Shown here: in pieces, positions 56,725 to 64,000 of the stretch | Numbering within the stretch: the first letter of the stretch is position 1 | Layout of the letters: each line of letters begins with the position of its first letter | Assembly (NCBI GenBank): GCA_021495925.1 | Contig: JAKEKT010000113.1 | Location: 42,841-106,840, forward strand | DNA: 64,000 nucleotides | Source of the DNA: Diplodia intermedia | Lineage: Eukaryota; Ascomycota; Dothideomycetes; Botryosphaeriales; Botryosphaeriaceae | Reading direction: 5' to 3' | The notes under the pieces: generated by a model | Seen by the model: the letters and a program-made list of their open reading frames with translations, nothing else | The model's database searches: none | What the model was told of the DNA's origin: nothing | Position numbers and translations under genes: made by a program

Positions 56725-57786
56725 ATGTCGTCCACACCCACATCCACCCGGCAATGGATCCTCGCCCGCCAACCGACGGGCGCCCCCATCCTCACCGGGC
56801 CCTCCGCCACCTTCAGCCTCGTCACGGCCGAACTGCCCCCGCTCGCCGCCGACCAAGTCCTCTGCCGGGTGCAATACATCTCCAACGACGCGGGCCAGCG
56901 CGGCTTCATCGGCATCGGCGTCGCCGACGACCGCATGTACGTGCCGCCCGTGGCCGTCGGCACCGCCATGCGCGCCGGCATCATCGCGCGCGTCGTCGCC
57001 TCGCGCGCCGCATCCGTCCCCGTCGGCAGCACCGTCATGACGCTGCACCTCGGCCGCTGGGCCGACCACGTCGTCCTCGACGCCGCCGACTGCCAGGTGC
57101 TGGACCCCGCGTCCGGCATCGCGCCCACGCACTTCCTCGGCGCCCTCGGCGCCCCCGGCCTCGCCGCCTACTACGGCGTCGTCGAGGTGCTGCGCGCCGC
57201 GCCCGCCCACGCCCTCGTCGTCAGCGGCGCCGCCGGCGCCACCGGCGCCGCCGCCGTCCAGATCGCCAAGAAAGTCGTCGGCTGCCGCCGCGTCGTGGGC
57301 ATCGCGGGCGGCGCGGACAAGTGCGCGTGGGTCGTCGCGACGCTCGGGGCCGACGCCTGCGTCGACTACAAGAGCGCGGACTTCCGCGCGCAGCTGGCGC
57401 AAGCGACGGACGGCTACGCCGACCTGTTCTTCGACAACGTCGGCGGCGCCGTGCTGGACGCGGTGCTGCCGCGCATGGCGCGCGGCGGGACCGTGGCCGT
57501 GTGCGGCGCCGTCGCGACGTACAACGACGCCGAGCCCATGCGGCTGCGCAATTGGATGGAGGTCGTCAGCATGCGCTTGCAGCTGAAGGGCTTCATTTTG
57601 CTGGATTATGCGGAGAAGATTCCGCAGGCGATCGGGGCGCTGGTCGCGGCCGTGAGGGAGGGGAAAGTGGTGTTGGGGGAGGAGATGGAGACGGTGGTCG
57701 AGACGGGCATTGAGGGCGTGCCGGAGACGTGGATGAGGCTGTTTGAGGGCATGAATAGGGGGAAGTTGGTTACGAAGTTGGTGTAG
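56725..57786 (+). CDS. Medium-chain NADPH-dependent reductase (alkenal/prostaglandin reductase, CurA type)
   Basis: The intronless ORF encodes 353 residues. The N-terminus (TRQWILARQPTGAP) and the segment SNDAGQRGFI fit the leukotriene B4 dehydrogenase/2-alkenal reductase branch of the medium-chain superfamily. The nucleotide-binding motif is VSGAAGATGAAAVQIAK, and FDNVGGAVLDAVLPRMARGG is diagnostic of the same branch. Zn ligands of alcohol dehydrogenases are absent, as expected. Members reduce activated C=C bonds of enals, enones or quinones with NADPH. The gene is convergent with the flavin monooxygenase. It could serve detoxification or a local pathway; the substrate is not evident. Confidence 0.94.
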   Translation: MSSTPTSTRQWILARQPTGAPILTGPSATFSLVTAELPPLAADQVLCRVQYISNDAGQRGFIGIGVADDRMYVPPVAVGTAMRAGIIARVVASRAASVPVGSTVMTLHLGRWADHVVLDAADCQVLDPASGIAPTHFLGALGAPGLAAYYGVVEVLRAAPAHALVVSGAAGATGAAAVQIAKKVVGCRRVVGIAGGADKCAWVVATLGADACVDYKSADFRAQLAQATDGYADLFFDNVGGAVLDAVLPRMARGGTVAVCGAVATYNDAEPMRLRNWMEVVSMRLQLKGFILLDYAEKIPQAIGALVAAVREGKVVLGEEMETVVETGIEGVPETWMRLFEGMNRGKLVTKLV

Positions 57787-58341
57787 TTGGTGGGGGTGGA
57801 GTGGAGGCAAGTGATGGAGAACCACATGGTCAAGTTCAAAGGCCACATTGAATGAGAGGAGGCTATAGAGCTTTGAACGGATTGGTGGGGGGAACTGGGA
57901 TGTTCTGCGAGATTTTACCACGGGTATCGCCCTCACAAACTACGGTTTTGTTCCTGGTGCAAGCTGAATGGTTCCCAGATGTTCGCTTTGCCTGTTTGAC
58001 GACGTTGCTCCTGGTCGTTGCATTGGAGATGCAGGTCCGAGGCCGTGGCGGGAAATGCTGGGGGCCAAGAAGTATGTTGAAGTCGGAGACGTGATAGAAA
58101 CCATCTTCTTGTCGGGGTGGTTCGGTATCTTGTTTGGGAGGTCAGTGTAGGTACGTTACCCCTACCAGACCAAAAGTTGTATTGCGGGATCATTGTACCC
58201 GCACCACTACGGATTACTTGTTTACGTTCTCGCATATTATATAAAGCAGAGGCGTAAGACTAGGGATCACAGGATAAGGAGAGAAATAACAATCAAAGGT
58301 TTCCGCTTCCCCTCCACACTCTACGCAAGCAACCTCTCACA
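57787..58341. other. Intergenic region, convergent 3' ends
   Basis: 555 bp between two stop codons. It contains a probable poly(A)-signal-like context but no ORF of note. Confidence 0.6.
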
Positions 58342-60321
58342 TCACAGCTTCGCCTTCGTCTCCTCCACCCCCTTTTTCCGGGTCAACGCCTTCCTCCTCA
58401 TCTCCCTACTCGCCCACCCGCCATCATCCACCTCGCGCACATAATAGCTCAGATCGGCATCCGGATCCACCTCCGTCCGACTAAACCCGTTGCCCAGCCA
58501 CGCGAAGCGATTGCCCCGATACTCGACCTCCCAATCGTCCCAGCGCACCTCGCGCAGGGCCTCGACGAAATGCAGCATGCTGCCGGGCCACAAGCCCGTC
58601 ACGCGGCCGGTGGCGGAGTGCTTCTTGTACCAGCTGCGGCAGTCGTCGCTCCACACCATGCGGCGCATGTAGGCGTCGACCCAGGCGTTGAAGTCGTCGA
58701 CGGCGGCGCGCTTGGGCGCGAACGCCGCCACGTCCTCCGTCTGGAAGCGGTCCAGCAGCGCGCACACGTAGTCGGCCTGCGCCTCGAGCGCGCCCAGCAC
58801 CGGCCCGTTGCCCGTCGGGCTCGCCGGCCCGAACATCGTCACGTAGTTGGGGAACCCCGCCGCGCCCGTCGCCAGGTAGCCGCGCGCGTCGTGCTCGGGC
58901 GGCGCCCACTCGCGCCGCAGGTCGCGCCCCGTGGCGCCGTTGACGACGGGGAAGCGCGGCCGGAAGGACGTGTTGAAGCCCGTCGCGCAGATCAGCGCGT
59001 CGAAGGGCCCTGCGTGCGTGGTGCCCGCGGCGGTGATGACGCCCGTGCCGCTGGAAGTGATGGCGGTGACGTCGCCCGTGTTGGGCGCGGCGGAGGGGAG
59101 GACGGCTGTCACGTTGGATGCGCAGAGCGCTTCGAGGTAGCCCGGCCCCGGCGTGAAGCGGCGGCAGCCGACGCTCCAGTCGGGGATCAGCGCGGCGGCG
59201 AGGTCGGGGCGGGAGGAGAGGGCGGCGCGCATGGAGGTGGTGAGGGCGGCGCGGGAGGCGGATTGTTCGGCGGAGTTCTTTTGGAAGACGGCTGGTGGGG
59301 GGGATGTCAGGAGGGTGTTGTGACTCTTTGGGTGTTGATGTTGAAGAGGGGAAGGGGAAGAGCATGCGGATGGCTTGGGGCTGGGGAAGAAGGGGCAGAG
59401 GAGCGCACCGAAGTATTTGTTCATGCCGTCTTCTATCTCTTTCCTGTGCCTCAGGAGGGCGCCTGGCTGCGTCTTGAAGACGTGCTTCTCTTCCTCAGTG
59501 TACTCCCTCTGACCAGACGAGCCAATCGGCGGCGCGATCCAGGTGGGAGACCGGATGAACGTCGTCAAGCTCTTGACGTGCGGTTGGATAGCCGGCAACA
59601 CCTGAATGGCCGAGGACCTGCAAACCATCAGCCGCAATCCCACTTCCCGCTCAAGCCTCGCTCGCTCGCAGCTCCCCCCCTTCACTCACCCATTCCCAAT
59701 CAACGCCACATCCTTCCCACGATAGTCCCAATCCTCGGGCCAGTCCGCCGTATGTATCAGCCTGCCCCGAAACCTTTCCAACCCCTCGATCCGCGGCCAC
59801 TCCCACTCATTCAAAAACCCCGTCGCATCCACCAAAACCTCGCACTCGACCACCTCCACCGTCCCCCCCTCCAAATCCCTCACTCGCACCTCCCACACCT
59901 TCCTCTCCCCATCCCACCTCGCCCCCTCCACCCGCCTCCTCAGCCTCACATACCCCCCGAGCCCCCACGCCTCGGCAAACCCTTTGAAGTACGCCTTGAT
60001 CTCCGCGCTGCCCGCGTACACGCGCGACGGGCCACTCCCCTTATCGTCGTAGCGGTGCGGCCAGAACGAATACGTGTACGAGTGCGACGGCACGTCGCAC
60101 GCGCAGCCCGGGTACCGGTTCTCGACCCACGTCCCCGCCACGTCGCCGTTCTTGTCGTAGATGGTGAGCGTGTAGTTGCGGAAGGAGCGCTGCAGCTTGT
60201 ACGCGAGAAGCAGCCCCGAGGCCCCCGCGCCGGCGCAGATGATGCGCATGTGGCGCGCGTGGTGGATGGGGTTGTTGGCGCGGTCGTCGGCGTCGGCGTC
60301 GTGGGGGGCGGGTGGGGTCAT
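58342..60321 (-). CDS. Baeyer-Villiger-type flavin monooxygenase, possible peroxisomal targeting
   Basis: Exons 60321-59690, 59617-59409 and 59291-58342 (introns of 72 and 117 nt) encode 596 residues. The FAD fold is CAGAGASGLLLAY. The type I Baeyer-Villiger fingerprint F-x-G-x3-H-x3-W is present as FRGRLIHTADW, followed by the NADPH fold ALIGNGSSAIQ, interrupted by intron 1. These enzymes insert one oxygen next to a carbonyl, giving esters or lactones. The last three residues, AKL, fit a type 1 peroxisomal signal. The start is the first ATG in frame; another ATG at 60520 opens a different frame. The 117-nt second intron is among the longest in the window. Substrate unknown. Confidence 0.93.
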
Positions 60322-60929
60322 GGTGGGGGAGGGGTGGATGGATGGGCCGGTCGAGACTGAGGGCGGGGATGTGGGGAAGGAGACTTTTTTTTGGGGGGAG
60401 GTGGGAAATGTCACGATTTGAGGAGCGAAGCAGAGAAAGGGTGGTGGGAGAGATATCAGTGTTCAGAAAGTCGGCGTCTTTCAGCCCGTGGGGTGAGGGA
60501 TTTGGGGTTGGAAAGTCCAAGGAATTTGCAGAGTTGCAGGCGAGAGCGAGGGCTCTGCATGGTTATATAGACTCATTTGATTGTCACTTCTGTATCGTGA
60601 GTGGGTCAACAAGGATACAACGATCCCGATTCTGGGGCTAACTGACGACCCGATGGTGTGTATCTTCCTATTTCGACTCATGTTGCAGGAAATACAGACA
60701 TGGTTGAAACTTAATCCCCACCATCAGAGCGGTCAATGCAGCGATCATGCCTTCACTTTGCGCTTGTCGGGTCTATCCGTCCTACATCCCCGTCAGAATC
60801 TATGTATCTGCGGTTCGGAAACGTTCCTCGTTTTGTGTTGTCCGGGGCAGAAGCTTCATTCCGATTGGCCCCAAGAGTCAAGGTGGCCAACAAGTAGCCA
60901 AAGACAAAGAGGTTGATTGCTTAATCTTT

Positions 60930-60959
60930 GCAAATAGGCAAAGATCTTTGCCTATTTGC
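60930..60959. repeat. Perfect 30-bp palindrome
   Basis: Arms gcaaataggcaaaga and tctttgcctatttgc are exact reverse complements with no spacer. It could extrude as a hairpin, bind a dimeric regulator, or be the junction of an old inverted insertion. Confidence 0.92.
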
Positions 60960-60991
60960 TTGGCATATGTACAGTGTACACGGACCACTAT

Positions 60992-61070
60992 CCATGAGTT
61001 TTGCCCCGATACGGTACCCCACCCCAACCTACCTCTAACCTAACCGAATCGGGGCAAAACACTATACATG
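60992..61070. repeat. Inverted repeat with about 40-bp spacer, MITE-like
   Basis: The 13-bp core arms gttttgccccgat (60998-61010) and atcggggcaaaac (61048-61060) are exact complements. Outside them ccatg (60992) and catgg (61067) are also complementary if a short indel is allowed. The loop contains the tract acctacctctaacctaacc. No clear target-site duplication was found. Confidence 0.7.
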
Positions 61071-61525
61071 GGCTCTCCACAACTGTTGATACTTGGTTCC
61101 TTATTGGGTAGAGCAACCGCGCTTCGTTGACAAACGACGGACTTCGATAAATATGTGCTCCAGTGCGGTGAAAGGAAACTCTTTTCTTGAGAAGAAGGCG
61201 GGCAGAGCTCGAAACACAATGGCGTGACAATGTGGATATCCCAAGACATGTACCCGCAGACCCGGCGGAAAGGTGGTACATCCGAGTCCGATCCCTGTCG
61301 TTTGCGCTTCGCTTTCGAGTAAACCCTCCGCCGATCGCAGGTTGACGAGTGGAAACAATCAAATCTGCATTGGCCATCCGCGCCGAGCGCAGTTGGTACC
61401 GTTCTCAAAGCTCTTTATTGAATTTCATAAATTGCAACCGAGGCCCAACTGCACAGCAGGGGTCAAGATAATTGGGACTATCCATGTTCTTCTCTCAAAG
61501 ATTGCACCATACTTGCAGGTAGTTG

Positions 61526-61587
61526 AATCCAAGACCCGGACGTTAATGCGAGTCTTGAATACGCGCGAGTGAGTCCGGATCTTGGAT
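61526..61587. repeat. Near-perfect inverted repeat, 15-bp arms
   Basis: Left arm atccaagacccggac and right arm gtccggatcttggat match at 14 of 15 positions, separated by about 31 bp. Confidence 0.7.
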
Positions 61588-62222
61588 CTTACTGACTATG
61601 CAGGAAGCTTGAAGGGCCCAATTCTTTTGTCTCCTGCTGTGGCTGCGTCTTGAAAATAAGCTTGTTGTAAATCCTTACGCCACCAAGCCACCGATCAGAT
61701 CCGGTCCTATGAACGGCGTCCGCGCCGTGGAAGGATCCCCGATAAGGCTGCTAAACACATGTACATCCTAAACTGCAGACATTCACATTCGACGTCGAAC
61801 AGACAGCACAATTGCAGCATACGAGCGTCCTTTTGCTTTTCCGACCTGACGTCATCGTAGCCAAGACGTCTCCGCTTTCCTTCCCCGCATGCACAGCTCG
61901 GAACGGTCGCCGATCAGTAACCTTTCGGGGAATACAAAGCCGATAGTGTGCGGAGTACCAAATTGCAGGTACCCCGCATTTCAATTGACGAAGAAAAAGA
62001 TGGCAGAGCTGCTTTACAGCCGGCTGCGAGTATTAGCTCTTCTGTCATTGCTGAAGTCTTACTCTTAATTATCCGGACACCCCGCCTCAATCTAAACAGC
62101 TATGAGGTGTTTAGCCGTACGATCGAGAATGCCGGGGCTATATAATCAGCCTCGTGGCTTCCGAGTGAGGTTCGTTGCTCAGTTGCGGAGAATTGCTTTT
62201 GCGACTGCGGTTTGTGTTGAAA

Positions 62223-64000
62223 ATGAGGGTGCTTCTTGCAATTCCATGGCTCACTTGCTTGGGCGCATACGCCCAGACCCCAGTATGGCCAAGCAGCAGC
62301 TCGACAAGCTCGAATCCTGCCATGGTTACTTCGATGGACCTCACAATTGATGGTAAGCCATTGAGATTTCTTTTCCCCCCTGTATCAATTGACTCACTTT
62401 GCAGATATGTGGGACATCTGGATTGGTTCTGTGGCCGTAGCATCTGTCAACACGACTGTCTCCCCCACTCCCGTGCCCAGCTCCGAGCTGATCCCTCCTC
62501 CACCGATACACTATCCTTCATGGATGACCGGCCCGCAAACACCATTGCAGTTGAAGAACGAATCTTGGAGTTTTCCAAAAGATTTTTGGTGGGGCGTCGC
62601 AAGCGCCTCTTACCAGGTTGAAGGCGCGGTTAAGGATGAGGGCCGCTCGCCCTCCGTCTGGGATGCTCTTCTGCACAACGTTGTGGGAAACAGCTTATAC
62701 AACGAAACGGGTGATGTTGCCATCAACCACTACTACCTTTACAAGCAGGGTTTGTTGGCACAAAATACCGCTTTTCGTTAATCCCGCTAATCAAGAGTGT
62801 CTCAGATATTGCCAGACTTGCGGCTATGGGTGTGCCTTACTACAGCTTTTCCCTTTCGTGGTCGCGTATTCTTCCTTTCGGGCGTGGACCAATTAACGAA
62901 GCCGGTTTGGCCCATTATGAGGACGTGATCAACACATGCCTGGAGTATGGTGTAAAGCCTGCGGTAACACTGTACGTATCCCCGCTCGTTGCAAACATAA
63001 CGGCATCGCTGACGCCTCCAAGTTTCCATTGGGATCTGCCGCTATACTTGTATAACCTGTATGGTACGTGTCAACCTCCCGAATTTCAGAGTGAATAGAA
63101 ACTTACTCTATTCAGGCGGATGGACCAACGAGCAAATCGTAGACGACTTCGTCAACTACGCCAGGATTGTCTTCGAGAGATTCGGCAACAAAGTCCCCAT
63201 GTGGTTCACCGTCAACGAGCCCATCAGCTTCTGGTAAAAAGGCAAACCCCAATTCCCTTTCCCAAACTCCCAAAATCTGACCCAACCACCTCCTCCAGCA
63301 CTCTCCAAATGCCCGACAACTACTTCCACCGGGTCCCGATCCTGCAGAAACAACAGCCCTACTACTGCGGCCAGCACGTCCTCCTCGCGCACAGCAAGGT
63401 CTACCACCTGGCCAAGTCGATGAACCTCACGGGCCCGATCACGCTCAAGAACAACGGCTACTACAAGACGCCGCGGAGCAACTCGACCGAGGACGCCGAG
63501 GCGACGCAGCGCGCCTGGGACTTCAACGAGGGCTGGTTCGCCAACCCCATCTTCGTCGACGGCGAGTACCCGCGCTACCTGAAGGAATACGTGTCGACCT
63601 TCCTGCGCGACCTGACGGCGGACGAGAAGGCGGCGATCCACGGCTCGGCTGATTATTTTGCGCATGATGCGTATGCTGCCAAGTGAGTTTTGGGAAAGGA
63701 AGAAAACAAGGGGGAGAGAGAAAGCAGTCATCTAACCATCCCCCCCGCCTCGCAGATACTACATGGCGCCCGACACGGGCACCGCCGCCTGCGTGGCCAA
63801 CTACTCTCACCCGCTCTTCCCCACCTGCGCCAACTCGACCTTCACCCTGCGCGACGTCGACGGCGGCTGGCTGATCGGCCCCGCCGCCGACCCCTACACG
63901 TCCTGGCTGCACAAGGCGACGGATTGGATCCCGCAGTAAGCAAGCATTCCCCCACGGAGCATGGCAATCGCATAGCCCGCACCACTCTCGACAATCTCCA
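62223..64000 (+). CDS. Secreted GH1 family beta-glucosidase, 3' partial
   Basis: Exons visible: 62223-62352, 62405-62749, 62806-62971, 63023-63063, 63116-63233, 63299-63682 and 63756-63935; the gene runs off the window within or after the next intron. A signal peptide (RVLLAIPWLTCLGAYA) is followed by a Ser/Pro-rich leader. The GH1 domain begins FPKDFWWGVASASYQVEGAV, with SFSLSWSRILPFG, FHWDLPLYL and the acid/base motif FTVNEPIS (Glu codon near 63219). The nucleophile ENG motif lies beyond the window. The enzyme should hydrolyse beta-glucosides outside the cell. Seven exons include one of only 41 nt, and the second intron has an unusual GTTTGT donor. It is divergent from the monooxygenase gene. 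Confidence 0.94.

Larger units (their letters stand above)
60322..62222. other. Divergent intergenic region with several inverted repeats
   Basis: 1.9 kb between the monooxygenase and GH1 starts. It holds three separate inverted repeats (listed) and no supported gene. Base composition is lower in GC than the flanking genes. Confidence 0.6.

Noticed and set aside
56511..57936. Long ORFs in the second plus frame and on the minus strand over the medium-chain reductase gene
   Set aside because: Arg/His-rich shadow reading frames of the reductase gene.
58570..60360. 596-codon plus-strand ORF opposite the flavin monooxygenase
   Set aside because: Antisense shadow with Arg/Ala/Gly-rich composition; the minus strand carries intact FAD, NADPH and BVMO motifs.
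1..64000. CRISPR arrays, bacterial operons, rRNA or tRNA genes
   Set aside because: No regular direct-repeat/spacer pattern, no rRNA-like sequence and no A-box/B-box cloverleaf candidates were seen by eye; tRNAscan-SE would be decisive for tRNAs.

Overview
The window is nuclear DNA from a filamentous ascomycete (Pezizomycotina). It carries eukaryotic genes with short introns (about 46-117 nt, GT...AG, often with a CTRAY-like branch site). It also shows fungal hallmarks: a HET-domain gene, a Zn2Cys6 activator, the exomer subunit Chs5, a KRE6/SKN1-type GH16 protein, a DUF6604 protein and a peroxisomal malate synthase. Coding regions are GC-rich, so several long antisense ORFs are shadows. I cannot place it below subphylum from sequence alone.

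Layout. 1-17.3 kb is mostly conserved housekeeping and cell-surface genes: a 5'-truncated GH16 protein, a CorA-like membrane protein, a secreted 264-residue protein, a Ty1/copia-type solo LTR with intact target-site duplication, a NIPA-like transporter, V-ATPase subunit E, Chs5 and a small EutQ-like cupin. 20.4-26.5 kb holds a divergent pair: a Zn2Cys6 transcription factor and a mitochondrial MmgE/PrpD protein (2-methylcitrate dehydratase). 28.3-37.9 kb is gene-poor and rich in simple repeats. It holds a HET-domain membrane protein and one short acidic protein of unknown function. 37.9-44.6 kb holds two secreted Ser/Thr-rich paralogues that share an N-terminal Cys module, followed by a possible broken third member.

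45.3-50.7 kb holds a membrane-anchored aspartic-protease-like protein that lacks the first catalytic Asp, and a malate synthase ending in SKL. 51.9-60.3 kb is an accessory-looking block: an NmrA/isoflavone-reductase-like protein, a DUF6604 protein, a medium-chain NADPH reductase and, convergent to it, a Baeyer-Villiger-type flavin monooxygenase ending in AKL. From 62.2 kb to the window end lies a secreted GH1 beta-glucosidase, cut off at the 3' side. The 1.9-kb gap before it carries a perfect 30-bp palindrome and two further inverted repeats that look like non-autonomous element remnants.

How genes may work together. PrpD (propionyl-CoA/methylcitrate cycle) and malate synthase (glyoxylate cycle) both serve growth on C2/C3 and fatty-acid carbon. 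GH16, Chs5 and the Ser/Thr-rich secreted proteins all concern the cell wall or surface. All exon models come from reading frame continuity and splice consensus by eye; no search or alignment was run.
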